DNA from: Puccinia triticina
Taxonomy: Eukaryota > Basidiomycota > Pucciniomycetes > Pucciniales > Pucciniaceae
Direction: 5' to 3'
DNA: 64,000 nucleotides
Assembly: GCF_026914185.1 (NCBI RefSeq)
Contig: NC_070560.1
Location: forward strand, 160,001 to 224,000
Under the pieces are notes generated by a model. That model ran no database searches. It was given only the letters and a program-made list of their open reading frames with translations, and had not been told where the DNA came from. The translations under genes were made by a program, and so were the position numbers. Of this stretch, positions 32,546-44,617 are shown piece by piece; positions within the stretch are counted from its first letter, which is position 1; the number at the start of each line of letters is the position of its first letter.

Positions 32546-35500
32546 TCAGGTTGATCTCTTACTTGCTCTGTAGTTTCTCAGGTGAATAGGTCCATCTGGT
32601 ATATTACTTTCTGGTAGCCATTCATCTCTATCCGCGGATAAGTTTTTATATCTGACCAAGTAGAGTCTGGTGTCTTTACCTTGTATTCTTTCTTTCTTGT
32701 CCTTCAAGATTTTATGTACTCTTAACTGTCCTGAGGGTGGAGTTTCTTCTATTGGGACAGGTTGCGGGGGGGGCAATTCTTCTTCCGGCCTGACTTTGTA
32801 AGGTTTGATCAGGCTCACAGGAAAGACAGGATGTTTCCTAGATAGTTCTTCACTAAGAATGACTTCCACTGCGTTTTTACCATGCAATTGCTTAATGGTG
32901 AATGGTCCTATGAATGGAGGCTTAAGTTTTCTGCTACCACCTAAATTATTAAAATTCACCGTGGATAATAGAACTTTTTCTCCAATCTTGAACTCCGGTT
33001 CCTTATGGCTTTTATCCCATCTTCCTTTGTTATATTCAACAGCATCATCTACACACTTCCTGGCATGTTGGTGAGTTGAGTCCAGCATCTTTTTGAAGTC
33101 AAGAGCGGTAGGGTGCAGATGAGGTAATTTGTCATTAAGATTGTCTTTGGGCATACGTGGGATCCATCCTCTTTCTAGTACATATGGAGCTACTTTAGTA
33201 GAGGAGTGTTTGCTACTATTGTATGCAATTTCAAGGGCTGGTAATAGGCTTACCCAGTCGTGAGTGTATCCATCATGATTTTTAAATTCAAAACCAAAGG
33301 AGCAGAATCTGCGCAACATATCCTCCAGAGTCTGGATCATTCTCTCTGCTAATCCATCCGTCTGGGGGTGATAAGCTGTAGAGAATGCCAGTTTAGTGCC
33401 TAGCATGTCGTGAAGGTTCCTCCAAAATTCTGAAGTGAATTTAGGATCTCTGTCACTAATGATAATCTTTGGAATTCCTACGTCAGCCATGATTCTATTC
33501 CAAAATAGCATAGCTACTTCCATAGCTGTGTCATCTTTGTGATTAGGGATGAATCTGGCCCTCTTGGAAAACCTGTCTACAACAACCAGGACTGAGTTGT
33601 AAGAATAGGGTCCTCCTGGGGGCAGGCCTGTAACAAAATCCATATTGACTATTTCCCATTTCTCTGTGGGTTCTGCAATTTTCTGGAGTAATCCAAATCT
33701 TTTACCAGTCTGTTTGTTTCCTTTCTGGCACGCATCACAAGATTGGATATAATCATGTACTTGTTCTTTCCAGTCAATCCACCACGCAGTTTGTTTGATT
33801 CTTTCCACTGTTCTCTCTTCAGAGAAGTGGCCAGAGTTCACATTATCATGGCATTCCTTCAGGATGTCTTTGATTTGATCTTTATTACTTAGTACCAAAA
33901 CACTAGAGTGTTTATGTCTGAAGTAAAGAAGTCCATCTAGCAACGTGAATTTTCCCAGTTTATAGTGTTGGGCTAAATTATCTGGTAAGCTAGCAATCAG
34001 TTCTGGTGGGCTATTGTCATTTCTCAAGATTTCAACCAATTGGAGGAGTTCACTGTTCTCGTCATAGCTTTTCTGGACCAAGTCATAGAAAGCATTATCT
34101 AAGTCACAGGCATGTATCCCTAAGATTGGAAAAATGTCTTCATCCTCAGGGTCATATGCTGGATTATCTGGGTTATTTGGCAAAGCCCATCTACTTAGAC
34201 CATCTGCATTCTTATGTTTGGCTCCTGCTTTATGGATTATAGTCATATGTCCTCTGTACTGTTGTATTGCAATTTGCCATCTAAGCATATGTCTATTAGG
34301 AGTTTTCATATTCATGAGGGTCCTTACAGCGGTACAATCAGTGACTACTACGAAGTTAAAGCCCTCCAAGTAGTAATGAAGTTTTTCTAAGGCCCACACC
34401 AGTGCTAGGCATTCCATTTGACTGGCGCCATATCTCTTTTCTGAGTTTTTTATTTGTCTTGATATAAACAGAACAGGTTTTTCAACAGGTTTATCATCTA
34501 TGACAAATTCTTGGTGTAATGCGGCACCCAGACCATCCAAGCAAGCATCAATGTACAATATAAAGGGTTTATTGTAGTCTGGTTGGGACAGTACGAGGGC
34601 AGATGTGACAAGCCTTTTAAGCTCTTCATAATCTTGCACTCTGTCATATGTCATCTCAAAGATGGTGTCATTATTACATAGTGCATAAAGACTTTTACTT
34701 ACATGGGCAAAGCTTGGTACATGTTGGCGGTAATAGCTGCAGAAACCTAGAAATGACATCATTTCTAATTTATTCTGTGGCATAGAGTTAAGTAAGACAG
34801 AAGCTACTCTGTTCTGATCAATGGCTAAGGATAGTCCGGAAACTACACGTCCCAAGGCTTTAAGTTCCCCATATCCAAAGTTACACTTTTTAATGGACAT
34901 CTTTAAACCTGCTTCTATGGCCTTGGACAGCACTAGGTTAATTTTCTCCAAATGAGTTTCCCAATCATCAGAGTAAATTATAATGTCATCTATGTACACC
35001 ATCATCCAACTTTGTCTGATGAAGGATCCAAATACAGAGTCCATCATCCTCTGGAAATGTGAGGGCGCATTTTTGATACCAAAGGGCATTCTTAGGTATT
35101 CAAAGATTCCTAGGTGGCAGATAATCCTGAGGTATTTTCTGCTTTCTGGGTCTATAGGGATCTGGTGGAAACCTTTAAGCACATCCATAGTGGTGATGTA
35201 CTTAGCTTTGGACAGGTTGTGCAAGGAGTGATCTATGCGGGGAATGGGATAATAGTCAGGTCTAGTGTAATTATTAAGAGCACGGAAGTCTCCAACCATT
35301 CTAGATTTCTCATTATGCCACGCAATTATTACAGGTGTTGTAACTTCAACTTGCTCATTATGTCCTACTTTCCTTAAGACACCTAATTCCTGGAGCTCTT
35401 TGATGTGAGTTTCAAGAGCTTCTCTGGACTTGGGGCTTGAAGGATAGGGAGGCCTCCGTAGCTGAGGCGGATAAGGTTTGCTCACCGTGAGTTCTAGTTT

Positions 35501-38500
35501 CATGTCATGACCTTTAATATTACCAATGGGTTCTTCAGTAGTACAAAAGGCTTCTTTGTGCTTGAAACAAGATTTCAGAACATCAAGTTTTTGATCTTCC
35601 GTCAGGATTTCACTAACAGCAGCTTGGGACAAGTACTCTTCTTTAAAAGAGTGTAGTTCCTCTTGATACTTTACGTTATTAGTATTAAGCTGGTCCAGGA
35701 GCTTAATATTAATATTGCAAATCTGGAACTTTCTTTTCCAGTCTCCACCTATGGTGTAGAATCTGTCTTTACTTTGAAATATGTCTATTCCATACATGCA
35801 GAATGTATCATTACCCAAGATCAAGTAATTACACACAGCATCTTGTAAAACAACAAACTCCACATTTAGTCTAAGGGAGCCCTTGGAGTGCGGGAAGATT
35901 AGTGGCATAACTACTACTCCTACTGGTTTCATAGCAGAATTGCAGCTGCTGAACTTGGCTTTTGGCATGGGGAGCAAGTGATTTCCCCATTCTGGATAAC
36001 AATCATCCAAGAAGGTACTACTGACACAGGAGCAGAAGGCGCCTATATCTAGCAGAGCTCTCAACTCTGAGTCACGGAACAAGACCGTGGTATAGCTGGT
36101 TTTACCCATAGTATAACTCATCCCTGCTTCAGGTTTGTTGGTAAGTAATTTGGCGTCAGAAACATGGCCAACTTTCATAGAAGAGTCCCATTTTTGAGGT
36201 AAATTGGAGTCTCCATGAATGGAATTAATGGACAATTCATCACCAATATCAGCTTGGATTACGTGTATCCTAGGCTGGTCTTCGTCTGCAGGTTCAGTAG
36301 TAACAACCTCAAATTGAGATTGAGTATCTTCTTCACTGTCACAGTCCTCTTCTACTTCCACATTGTTAATCCTTTTGCGTGGATTAGGGCATTCAGGTTT
36401 TTTGTGGCCCTTTTCCCCGCAATTGTAGCATTCAGGGATTGCAGTCCTCTTCACAGGGGGATCTCCTGTAGGAGGCTTGGGTGTTTCAGATTTGGGGAGA
36501 TCTCTTTTTTCCGGAACACCATTTCTCACGTACTTTTTGTTAAGACCATTCAGTACTACAGTTTCATGCAATATACCTATAAATTTGGCTAGGTCTACAT
36601 TCATATCACTGAGTCTGCATCTCATTAAGCTCTCAATTTGTCCTCTACATTGATTAAGTAGTCTATCATTAACTTCTTCTTTAGATGGGTTGTTGTACAT
36701 GCAATCTATCCTCTTTTTCTGGCGCAAGCACCATTCTGTGGCAGCTTCTTTGGTTGGGTCAAAGTAGTCTGTTTCAAAAGCTTGGCGCTTTTCAGTTCTC
36801 CAGATTCTGGTTCCCCATTCCTCTTTGATAAGCTCTTTCCATGCCTTCCAGCTTTGTTCACCTACCTCTTCTCCTTTGGTGATAAACCAATCTGCCGCCA
36901 CACCCTCAAAGAGTCTAGGCATCCTGGAAATAACAGCTTCCTCATCTGCGCGGTAGGATCTTAACATATGATCAATGGTCCTGATAAAGTTCATATGATC
37001 ATACTCTCCTTTGCCGTCAAACTTGGGCCAATCTTTGATTGGAGGCATTAACTTATTTATCTCAACCATGTCAAGGGTTCTGTAAGGAGTGTTCTGGCGT
37101 GGATTATTATTCTGGGGAGGAACAGAGTTACGCATAAAGGGGTTGTTATGTCTGGGAACCTCTGCTTGAGGAGTGTAGTGTGGTTCACACTGTTGTTTTC
37201 TCTCTTGATAAGCTTGGCTGCCATATGAGGCATTTTTGCCACGCTCCTGGGCCACTGGGGGAGGAGACTGATTATCACTAAGATAATTATTGGCACCCTT
37301 CAGATGTGGAGGAATGTCTCTCTGAGTACCATCACTGCATCTCAACTCAGGTACGGGAGCGTAATTTTCCGCAATATGGGGAATATTACAAGGGGTTTGG
37401 ACTTTGATGTCAGATGTTGATTTCAAATTCTTGATTTCCGCAGAAAGCGTAGAAATCTGAGACGTAAAATTCTCAGTGAGAGCCTGAATTTTCCCATCCA
37501 TGTTAGCATTGAGCTGTAAGATTAATTCCTTAATCTCAAAGTTCTCTGCTTTTTGTTTGGCAAAGTGTTCCTTTTCCAATCTGGTCACTATCTGATCAGC
37601 GGTAGAATTGAGCACGGCAGCAGAATTCCTGGAGTACTGTAAGATCTCAGACACATCATACTTAGTGTCATGGGTGGTATTTTTGAGGCTCTCACAATCT
37701 TTTCCAATCTCAACAATAAGCTCACAATGCTTATTTGGCAACTCAAGGGGCAGTGGCCTCTCCAGTTTTTGGAGGACAGATAAAGTTCTCGAGTTAACAG
37801 CTTCTTTAATTTCTTTTAAGCTGTTATCAATACTATTTACAATAGATTTTAAATTGGTTTCGCTATTATGATCTAAAGTGGAAAGGTTGACGTTGATAGC
37901 GTCGAGGGAGTCAAAAAGAGAAGTGAGTATACCAAGATCTAATCGATGTTCTTGTAGAGATTCGCTGCGATTTGAAGGAGGTCGGTCGTTCTCTTCCACC
38001 GAGCCGGGTCGTCGAAGTTGATCGAACTCGAGCTCGAACTGCGATTCTTGCCGCCTTCTATCTTCTTGAATTTCATCACCGTCTTCTTCGGCGGGGCTGG
38101 GAAGTGGAAGTTTTTCGCTTCCCAGGGGTTCCAGCCCTTGACGAGGGCCTCGATTTCGTGGTTCTCCATGAGTTTCTGGAGGGCCTTCTGGGATTCTTGA
38201 GCCGTAGTGAGCAAAGCTCGCAGCCCGGCTGTCGCTCCGTCGTTCGCGATCGCTAGGTACTGCTTCCAAGTACTCACGTGCTCTCTGGCCCGGAGTTCGA
38301 TCTGCTCCTCCTTCGAAAGGGTCTTGATTTCGGGAGTGATAGGGCGTGTACGGGTAGGAACCGATAAGCTGGGGGAAAGCTCGTCGATCTCGTCGATCTC
38401 CATAGCGGACTCGTTCGGCTCGGTCGGACGAGGGCCGTCCTTGGATTGAGGAGGGGTGTCGGATGGAGCCGGGGTGGAAGCCGGGGTAGCGGGCATCGGA

Positions 38501-38635
38501 TCCTTGCGGGCGATCGTGGTCACCTGCATATTCTTGACCCGATCTTGTAGCTCCTTTGCCGCCGCGAGCTCGCGTTGGAGGCGGGAGTGGGCCTCGTAGT
38601 TCGGGACGAGTTGACCTAGTTTTGTTGTTGACCAT
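32546..38635 (-). CDS. Gy-B Gag-Pol polyprotein with C-terminal chromodomain
   Basis: This is a 2029-codon uninterrupted frame. A coiled Gag region is followed by a CCHC knuckle [14 protein letters not shown] (about residue 733), then a protease with LLDIGAFCS (about 861), where the usual DSG/DTG is DIG. RT has [11 protein letters not shown] (about 1213) and RNase H has [13 protein letters not shown] (about 1363). Integrase has HDNVNSGHF...CDACQKG (about 1598), then [23 protein letters not shown] and GLAERMIQ. The last 60 residues ([27 protein letters not shown]) form a chromodomain, which would direct integration to marked chromatin. The first 230 residues are arginine-rich, overlap another open frame and may not be translated as shown. 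Confidence 0.93.
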   Translation of the reverse strand: MVNNKTRSTRPELRGPLPPPTRARGGKGATRSGQEYAGDHDRPQGSDARYPGFHPGSIRHPSSIQGRPSSDRAERVRYGDRRDRRAFPQLIGSYPYTPYHSRNQDPFEGGADRTPGQRAREYLEAVPSDRERRSDSRAASFAHYGSRIPEGPPETHGEPRNRGPRQGLEPLGSEKLPLPSPAEEDGDEIQEDRRRQESQFELEFDQLRRPGSVEENDRPPSNRSESLQEHRLDLGILTSLFDSLDAINVNLSTLDHNSETNLKSIVNSIDNSLKEIKEAVNSRTLSVLQKLERPLPLELPNKHCELIVEIGKDCESLKNTTHDTKYDVSEILQYSRNSAAVLNSTADQIVTRLEKEHFAKQKAENFEIKELILQLNANMDGKIQALTENFTSQISTLSAEIKNLKSTSDIKVQTPCNIPHIAENYAPVPELRCSDGTQRDIPPHLKGANNYLSDNQSPPPVAQERGKNASYGSQAYQERKQQCEPHYTPQAEVPRHNNPFMRNSVPPQNNNPRQNTPYRTLDMVEINKLMPPIKDWPKFDGKGEYDHMNFIRTIDHMLRSYRADEEAVISRMPRLFEGVAADWFITKGEEVGEQSWKAWKELIKEEWGTRIWRTEKRQAFETDYFDPTKEAATEWCLRQKKRIDCMYNNPSKEEVNDRLLNQCRGQIESLMRCRLSDMNVDLAKFIGILHETVVLNGLNKKYVRNGVPEKRDLPKSETPKPPTGDPPVKRTAIPECYNCGEKGHKKPECPNPRKRINNVEVEEDCDSEEDTQSQFEVVTTEPADEDQPRIHVIQADIGDELSINSIHGDSNLPQKWDSSMKVGHVSDAKLLTNKPEAGMSYTMGKTSYTTVLFRDSELRALLDIGAFCSCVSSTFLDDCYPEWGNHLLPMPKAKFSSCNSAMKPVGVVVMPLIFPHSKGSLRLNVEFVVLQDAVCNYLILGNDTFCMYGIDIFQSKDRFYTIGGDWKRKFQICNINIKLLDQLNTNNVKYQEELHSFKEEYLSQAAVSEILTEDQKLDVLKSCFKHKEAFCTTEEPIGNIKGHDMKLELTVSKPYPPQLRRPPYPSSPKSREALETHIKELQELGVLRKVGHNEQVEVTTPVIIAWHNEKSRMVGDFRALNNYTRPDYYPIPRIDHSLHNLSKAKYITTMDVLKGFHQIPIDPESRKYLRIICHLGIFEYLRMPFGIKNAPSHFQRMMDSVFGSFIRQSWMMVYIDDIIIYSDDWETHLEKINLVLSKAIEAGLKMSIKKCNFGYGELKALGRVVSGLSLAIDQNRVASVLLNSMPQNKLEMMSFLGFCSYYRQHVPSFAHVSKSLYALCNNDTIFEMTYDRVQDYEELKRLVTSALVLSQPDYNKPFILYIDACLDGLGAALHQEFVIDDKPVEKPVLFISRQIKNSEKRYGASQMECLALVWALEKLHYYLEGFNFVVVTDCTAVRTLMNMKTPNRHMLRWQIAIQQYRGHMTIIHKAGAKHKNADGLSRWALPNNPDNPAYDPEDEDIFPILGIHACDLDNAFYDLVQKSYDENSELLQLVEILRNDNSPPELIASLPDNLAQHYKLGKFTLLDGLLYFRHKHSSVLVLSNKDQIKDILKECHDNVNSGHFSEERTVERIKQTAWWIDWKEQVHDYIQSCDACQKGNKQTGKRFGLLQKIAEPTEKWEIVNMDFVTGLPPGGPYSYNSVLVVVDRFSKRARFIPNHKDDTAMEVAMLFWNRIMADVGIPKIIISDRDPKFTSEFWRNLHDMLGTKLAFSTAYHPQTDGLAERMIQTLEDMLRRFCSFGFEFKNHDGYTHDWVSLLPALEIAYNSSKHSSTKVAPYVLERGWIPRMPKDNLNDKLPHLHPTALDFKKMLDSTHQHARKCVDDAVEYNKGRWDKSHKEPEFKIGEKVLLSTVNFNNLGGSRKLKPPFIGPFTIKQLHGKNAVEVILSEELSRKHPVFPVSLIKPYKVRPEEELPPPQPVPIEETPPSGQLRVHKILKDKKERIQGKDTRLYLVRYKNLSADRDEWLPESNIPDGPIHLRNYRASKRST
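37939..38529 (-). CDS. Overlapping frame in the Gy-B Gag N-terminus
   Basis: This 196-codon frame overlaps the Gag-Pol N-terminus in another phase. Its composition is more protein-like than the overlapping arginine-rich frame: an acidic stretch [12 protein letters not shown], a helical part [20 protein letters not shown], and [15 protein letters not shown]. The frame stays open upstream ([16 protein letters not shown]) to a TGA near 38643. It may be the true Gag N-terminus joined to Gag-Pol by frameshifting, or a separate small protein. No family is recognised. Confidence 0.5.
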   Translation of the reverse strand: MQVTTIARKDPMPATPASTPAPSDTPPQSKDGPRPTEPNESAMEIDEIDELSPSLSVPTRTRPITPEIKTLSKEEQIELRAREHVSTWKQYLAIANDGATAGLRALLTTAQESQKALQKLMENHEIEALVKGWNPWEAKNFHFPAPPKKTVMKFKKIEGGKNRSSSSSSINFDDPARWKRTTDLLQIAANLYKNID

Positions 38636-38641
38636 TGTCAG

Positions 38642-39130
38642 CTACTGTACTTGGTTTGAGGAGAGGTTTGGTTTTTTTGAAAGGGAAGGTTGGAACTTAC
38701 TAGTGGTAGTCTTGTCAGCGGTTGAAGCTGTCGGGGCGGGAGTCGGGTTATCGACAGTAGTCTCGGCGGCTATGCTAGCAGACACTGTAGGGTAGATGAG
38801 ATTAGATGGTGAGATCAGCTTCGAGTAAATAAGTTGATCGGGAGAATTGAGAGCTGTAGAAAAAAGGAACTTACTTTTGGCGCGGTATTCGGCGTCGTAG
38901 AAAGCTTTCTTTTTAGCTTTGGCTTCTCGGCGGTAGCGTTGGATCTTGAGGAGGGTATCGAGATCCTCTTCTTCGCGAATATGGGCGTGGTAGGCGGCGA
39001 GGATGATTTGTTCCTCGGGGGTGAGCTGTTCCCACGGGGTGGGTTGGTAGTCGCGGAGTGCGGCTTCTTTGCGCAGGCGCAGCAATTTCAGGTAATACTG
39101 AATTAATTCGGCGTTTTCCTGTAAATTCAC
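38642..39130 (-). CDS. Gy-B leader ORF, possibly spliced
   Basis: This 162-codon frame lies between the 5' LTR and Gag. It starts MNLQENAELIQYYLKLLRLR and has a charged helical part (AYHAHIREEEDLDTLLKIQR, RREAKAKKKAFYDAEYRAK). Two exact GTAAGTTCC donors lie inside it (near 38870 and 38700), followed by acceptors CTACAG (near 38786) and GTACAG (near 38645). Splicing both introns keeps the frame until a stop just inside the Gag region. I do not recognise the product. Confidence 0.5.
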   Translation of the reverse strand: MNLQENAELIQYYLKLLRLRKEAALRDYQPTPWEQLTPEEQIILAAYHAHIREEEDLDTLLKIQRYRREAKAKKKAFYDAEYRAKSKFLFSTALNSPDQLIYSKLISPSNLIYPTVSASIAAETTVDNPTPAPTASTADKTTTSKFQPSLSKKPNLSSNQVQ

Positions 39131-39445
39131 TGGAAAAAAACACGCTACAAAAGTCAGAAATTAGACTTAAAATTTTGTTTATATATTTTTGTAATTTTAG
39201 TTGAATTTTTGACGAAGAAAATGACTAACTTGGATGAATTTTTAGGGTTTTTGGTTTGGTTTTGGCGTAGAAGGTAGAAAAAAAGGTGATTTTTTGTCAG
39301 TTTTAATGTTTTTAAAGGCGTAAAAAATTCAGAGAGTAGTAAAAATATTTTTAGGTATTTTTTAGAGTATATTTTGGAAATTTTTGACGTAAAAAATTTA
39401 AGATTTATAAGGGCTCTTTCTTTCAAATGAATTTGAAGGAAATTT

Positions 39446-39463
39446 CCCGGCCAGACCCCCAAT
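39446..39463 (-). other. Gy-B candidate primer-binding site
   Basis: Two bases after the 5' LTR (minus strand) comes TGGGGGTCTGGCC, the position and TGG start expected for pairing with a tRNA 3' CCA end. The tRNA is not identified. Confidence 0.45.
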
Positions 39464-41128
39464 TGTCAGCCTACGTGATGCCAAGGATATTATCCTTCTA
39501 GCTACACGTGGTGCAAAGCAAAAGATTAGAGTTATAAAACTCTAAGACAAGGTTATAAGGGTTAATTCCAACGTAATTGTTGGGAATTATGGCGTAAGAA
39601 TAAGGCAATTTGGGCCAATTTGGGCCAATTTGACGTAATAAAATGAATATAATTAATTTTAAAGAGGGGCCTGATAAATCAGGGGTGTTTAATCCCTCTA
39701 GAATGAAGAACTGGGGCCTGTAAACAGGGGTGTTTTAAATCCCAGAAAGAAATAGCGGAGAATCTCAAGAGAAGGGGCTTAAACTTACTAGTATAAGACC
39801 CTAGGGGCACTTGAGGTTCTTCAGGCGTGAAGTTGGGCAGTTGGAGGCGCTCAGAAGTGGTAATCTTGAGGGCAGGGTGGTTACTGGACAGCTTCAGGGC
39901 GGAAATTGGGGCTAAAAATCACGAAAGTAGGTATTTTACCTGGCAAATCACAGGCTAATGAGGCTGTTGAAGGCGGGTAAAATTCTAATAGGTAATGTAA
40001 AGCTGGGGAATCCCCTTTTGGGCGGAGAAAGGGCCCTTTATATAGCCTAGGCAGGCCTCCAGGGGCGCCCAGGGGACATGGGGACACTTGTGGGCGCATT
40101 CTGAGGCAATTTGGTTGCGCTAGAAGGCGCTGTGGGTCGTGGAACCTTGGGGCTTGGATACAAGGGTTGCCAAGGACCTTTTACAGAGGTTCTGCGTGAT
40201 TTTACACGTGCCTTACACGTCATGGGGGCTGGTTTGGGGGTTCTGTGACGCTCATTTCCGTGAAAATGTGCCACAGAAGGTACTAGAACTGGCTTCTGTG
40301 TACTAGTACACGTGTAAGCAGTGCTTTATACATGTTCTGGAGGCGCTTATTGATTGCTCCAGTTCATTTGACCCCTTCTACATATTTACTACAGTTGTAA
40401 TCTACGTGTAGTGAGGCTTGGGAGAAGCTGGGGCGCTTTCTAGTGTCTCCTGTGCACGCTGCAAGAGCTCTTTTCAGTCTAGAATGTTTTTATATTGAAT
40501 GACGTGGTAATTACATCTTGTTTGGTGATTAATTACATGTGTACAAGCCCTATAACACATGTAATATTGTTATTGGGGCGTATTCTGGCCCATTCTTACT
40601 TATTGGTAACCTGAGCGCTTTGGTTGCGGGCTAGTTTATGCATTATGCATATATTTACACTAGGAGCGCGGGCTTGAGCTCTAGGCAACAAAGCACGCGG
40701 GCTTGGGTGCGCCACGCAACAAATAAAGCTATCTTTTGAACTGTACACAACACCTCAGTTACGTCACTAAAAATGGTTGTAAATATATGTACTTATATAT
40801 ATATGTGCATACAAGTGCATCCACGCGGGGCGTGATGCACTTGCGTAAACTTTGAAGTTAGTTTACACAAGGAAGGGATAATAATTAAGGGTACATGTAA
40901 GTGAGGTACCCTAGGTTATTTTACCCGTAGAATCAGAATCTTTCATAATATTTTACTTATTAATTACACAAAGCTAAGTAATTAATTATTTATAAGTGTT
41001 TTTAATGTTTTTTGCGTAGTTTTACATATGTAAGAGTAATAATGTCTCTTTCATATGTAAAACTACTTTTCATATTTTATTTGTATATTTTTATGTCACG
41101 GTGGCTCTGCCATAGTAGCCAGCTGACA
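39464..41128 (-). repeat. Gy-B 5' LTR
   Basis: It is 1665 bp and nearly identical to the copy at 30817. The promoter should lie in this copy on the minus strand, but no clear TATA was assigned. Confidence 0.95.
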
Positions 41129-41142
41129 CAAACAAAGCCTAA

Positions 41143-43491
41143 ACATTACATTTTAGATGATTGAATTTTTTGTTGAAGCAACACACTATCTGCTTACTAT
41201 GATCTGTCAGCAAAATTCCTGTCAAGAGCAAATTTGAGTGAATAGTATTAGCCCCTAGTCGTTAGTTGCCATAGACTACTTTGAACTTTGGTAAACTACC
41301 ATTGACAAATCTTTGAAATTTCTTGTCAACCTCTGACATATCCAGGTCAAGTCCTTCTAGGAAGGGTACACCACTGGTGCAGGTCAACGTTCTGTTGACA
41401 ACCTGCCTCCGCGTCCCCCGAACGTTGATTTCCTCCGCAAGGGACAACGTTGTGAGAATGAAAGCTGGTTAGTTGGTGGAAAATGTCCGCTAGCCGCCTC
41501 CTTCAAGAATATTATTGTCCGGGCTGTGTGATTGTTGATACTCGGCTCCGCACTGCTACTTTCCGCTAGCCTTCAGCGCTCCTCTACTGAGCCTGATCTC
41601 TAGCGTAATAATCCGCAAGTGAATAAAGCTCCGCACTTTGTAACCGCAAAATCCGCAAGTAACTCTCAAGGTAAAGATAAAGTCCCAGATAATTCTCTAA
41701 TAACTCTAGTACATCCGTAGTTGTAAGTACAATGATGAGTAATCCTCTCCAGAGTGATAGGATAATAGGATAGGATGAAGAGATAGAGAAAACCCTCCCG
41801 CCCCCCCGTCCTTCCCTCCACGCACATCGCCGTTCCCACCCAATGCCGCACGTCTGACACTTTGCCGCACTAGTCCTCCAGCTCGTCACTTTCCCAGGCT
41901 CCGCTCCTCTCCGACGCTTGTCCTCCCACCGTCCTCTGTCTAGCCCCCGTCAGTCGTTCTCTCGCCACCGCCTCCACCCCGGTTCCACCCGCTGGTGGAA
42001 CCCGCTTTGGCTGTCGTGGTTCACCCGCTGACGCGCCGCTGCTACCAGTTCACATGTGTAGTCCCGCCGCAGTCCAGCCCTGTCTTTTCCGCTCCAATCC
42101 AAATACCCAATCCGCAATCCGAAATCCGTGCATTCCAGTCCGCGCGTGACTTTCCGTAAGCTTTCTTAGCGTGCTTTCCTGACCTCATCCTCAGTGCTTA
42201 TGTCACCGGAATGCACTCTGCCTGAGCGGCTTTGTGCATTCCCGCCCGCTCTATCCCTGCGTGGACATTCTACCGCGCTCACCTATATAAATCACCACAT
42301 CCGCCCCAGTTTTGAAGTCCTGCCCCCAGGATCTTCCCACACTCGTCACATACCCCATACCCATCCTCCTCCTTTCCCACACATCATCTCCTGTTCAATA
42401 TGGTAGCTTGCAATTGCTGCACTTGACTCGGACTTCCCTGTGTCTACTGTCAGACACTGAGACACTAAGTCCATGTGAGTACATGTCTTATAACCTAATG
42501 GTTAAAGACTGCTTTAATAATGAACTCATGTACATGATGTCAAGAGTTCAATTCCCTGTCATTACCTTAATTATGTACCTTTTATTCTCATGTACTTACT
42601 ACATATTTCACATTCTTTTGAATATGTAATTAACCTTATTTCACACTGATTACATATTTGTACATACAGAGAGAGATAATCTTATCTCTCTATGTATTTA
42701 TCCTGATTAAGCGCAATGTATGCACAAATTGGGAGATTACATACCCATTTATGTAAATCCCCTTTTGAATTCCGTGATCACTCCTCTCCTTGGAGTTAAG
42801 GATCCCTCAGGTCCTTGACTCAAAGGAGGGAGCTGATCCCTGTAATATAAAAGGGGAGGTCTCTCACCTGTAGAGATTCCTCCCCCAAGATTATTACACG
42901 TAAAAAACCCGCCAACCTTACTACAATCAATAGTGAGTGGGGTTTACAATAATCAACTAACTTTATCTCTCTCTTACAGCCTTCTTTGACTTCAACTTGT
43001 GAATTTTCTAGTTACAGGTGATTGTTATCACACCTGTAACTTAGAAAATAACCCTTATTTATTCTAAGCTACGGCGCCTGGCTCGAGTCATCGCCGCGTC
43101 CCCTTACTTTTGTAAGGGAGCTAGCCCCTCCGTTACTCAGCGTCGAGGTGTGGTTTTCTTCCCATTGGCCTGAAAAGTTTATAGTGTGGCATTTTTCCGC
43201 TGGCCGCTATCTTAGCCGCTACAGCTCGAACTCTAACCCTATCAACTCCGAGTCACACAAGAGACCGGAGCTGACATCTACTCCCGCGCTGGTCGCGCCT
43301 GCAACAACTGTCGGGATTCGAAACGCCGCTGCTCCGCTTTCACACCAAAATCTGATAGCTCCCGCCAAAACTGCGAATCACAAAACCGTCCGCCGCCGTC
43401 TGGGTCGCGAAGCTCTCGTGCGAAACATTCCCCGTCTGTTATCTCAGTCAGTTCCCGCACCAAGTCGCCCTCCGCACACGGTGAAGACCTT
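41143..43491. other. Region left of the Gy-D antisense ORF, promoter-like and tRNA-like parts
   Basis: No gene is convincing. A TATATAAAT lies at about 42283 on the plus strand, followed by a pyrimidine-rich stretch. A tRNA-like pair of box A (TAACCTAATGGTTAAAG, about 42491) and box B (GAGTTCAATTCCC, 42544) lies downstream. A hairpin of the short family is at about 42783-42831 (GAGTTAAGGA/TCCTTGACTC). Gy-D's 3' LTR, if retained, should be here, but I could not fix its ends. Confidence 0.4.
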
Positions 43492-44501
43492 ATGACGCCG
43501 CCGCCCAATCGTGCCGACTACTCAAGCGCCAAGGACTATGTCCGACAAGCCCAGGCGTGGGCCTGTAAACACGGCGTCAACAAGCCTTTAATCGACAAAC
43601 GTCTCAAACGTCCTCAAGAACCCGCATCGACCCCTGCCTCTGGACCTTTGTCGGCTTCCAGGCCTTCTCTCACTACTGGTTCAAAGCGCCCCTCAGCGGA
43701 TTCTACGGATCAATCCTCAAAGCGTCCATGCCCAGCCGATCCGCAGACTCTAGGTCTCGCGGCCCGTTTCTCCGCTTGTCCGCGTGACCCAACACCGATC
43801 GTTCTTTCTCCAGAGCCCACGTTTCCCCAGATTCCCGGTAGGTAACTTTCCGCTTCTACTGGCTGTGTCACCGCTAACCATTGAACGCTCTTTCCGCTTC
43901 AGCCACCCCAGCAAAGGACACCAAGATGGCACCGAACGACCCGTCCCATACTCCTTCCGGTTCACCACCCAGCTCCCCGCAGTCTGTTCCGCATGCTGAA
44001 ATCCCACAAACCAGAGCCGCCCGCGCCTCCTCAATCCACACGTTAGAGTCCACGGACCCGCCTTCTCCGCCGGTCGATACCACTCCAATGGCGCCTCGAC
44101 TCCTTGCCCTGCCAGCCGCTACTGTACGAGCCGCGTCCCCTGGCTCTCCGACTCCGCGCCCTCGAGCCTCGTCGGTACCTATCCATCTGCCGCCGCCCGC
44201 CGAGCCTGAGGACACCGCAGCTGGGTTGCTCAATCGCCAAATCGCGGAGATTTCCCGCAACCTCCGCGACACCTTCCCCGAAAATCCCCTCTGGGAGGAA
44301 TCCTTGTTCCCCGCCGCCGCCGTACTCGAATGCGTAGGCGCCTTCCGCGATATGTACCGCGCTTTTCTTCACATCTCCGCGGTAACACCCGCACAACGCC
44401 GCCGTAGGTACGCAACCTTCCTCGTTGGCATCAACCAACTCGTTGAACGCCTTGAGCTAGCCGTTGTCGTTCCCACCAACAAACGTACTCTCCAAGCTTG
44501 A
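43492..44501 (+). CDS. Two-exon ORF convergent to the Gy-D integrase end
   Basis: My model joins 43492-43837 to 43903-44501 across a 65-bp GT-AG intron (CCCG/GTAGGT ... CTTCAG/CC), giving 314 residues in frame. It starts MTPPPNRADYSSAKDYVRQA. A proline/serine-rich middle (PTPRPRASS, LPPPAEPED) precedes a helical C-terminal part (LLNRQIAEISRNLRDTF, LECVGAFRDMYRAF, LVGINQLVERLELA). The frame ends in TGA but would continue for about 39 codons until a TIR element at 44618 interrupts it, so it may be a broken gene. It faces the C-terminal end of Gy-D's minus-strand pol. No family is recognised; a similar arrangement exists in Gy-C. Confidence 0.5.
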
Positions 44502-44617
44502 CAGAACTTAGAGGAAGCGCTACAAAACGAGCCGCACCCCGCACAACCTACCGCCGCTGATTACGACGCCCCTATCCCTCCGGAGCGTACCCGCCGCTCC
44601 TCTGAATCCAAACTTCC

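Larger units (their letters stand above)
30817..41128 (-). mobile_element. Gy-B: complete Ty3/Gypsy chromovirus-type LTR retrotransposon
   Basis: The element is 10,312 bp with two 1665-bp LTRs (30817-32481 and 39464-41128) that begin TGTCAGCC and end AGCTGACA. The target duplication CAAAC is exact (30812-30816 and 41129-41133). It is coded on the minus strand, so the right LTR is the 5' LTR. I see only two differences between the LTRs (at about 31300 and 31556), so insertion is recent. The internal frame is a single uninterrupted Gag-Pol. Confidence 0.96.
30453..41139. mobile_element. Tourist/PIF-like MITE, split by Gy-B
   Basis: The MITE occupies 30453-30816 and 41134-41139. Its termini are GGCCCCGTTTGGAGCC and GGCTCCAAACAAAGCC (the latter restored across Gy-B), with TAA on both sides (30450-30452 and 41140-41142) as a 3-bp target duplication. 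The 370-bp sequence is almost a full hairpin: CTGATTCAGCCAT near 30597 pairs with ATGGCTGAATCAG near 30680, and CATTATATTGCTTT pairs with AAAGCAATATAATG. Gy-B entered within the last 11 bp. Confidence 0.85.
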
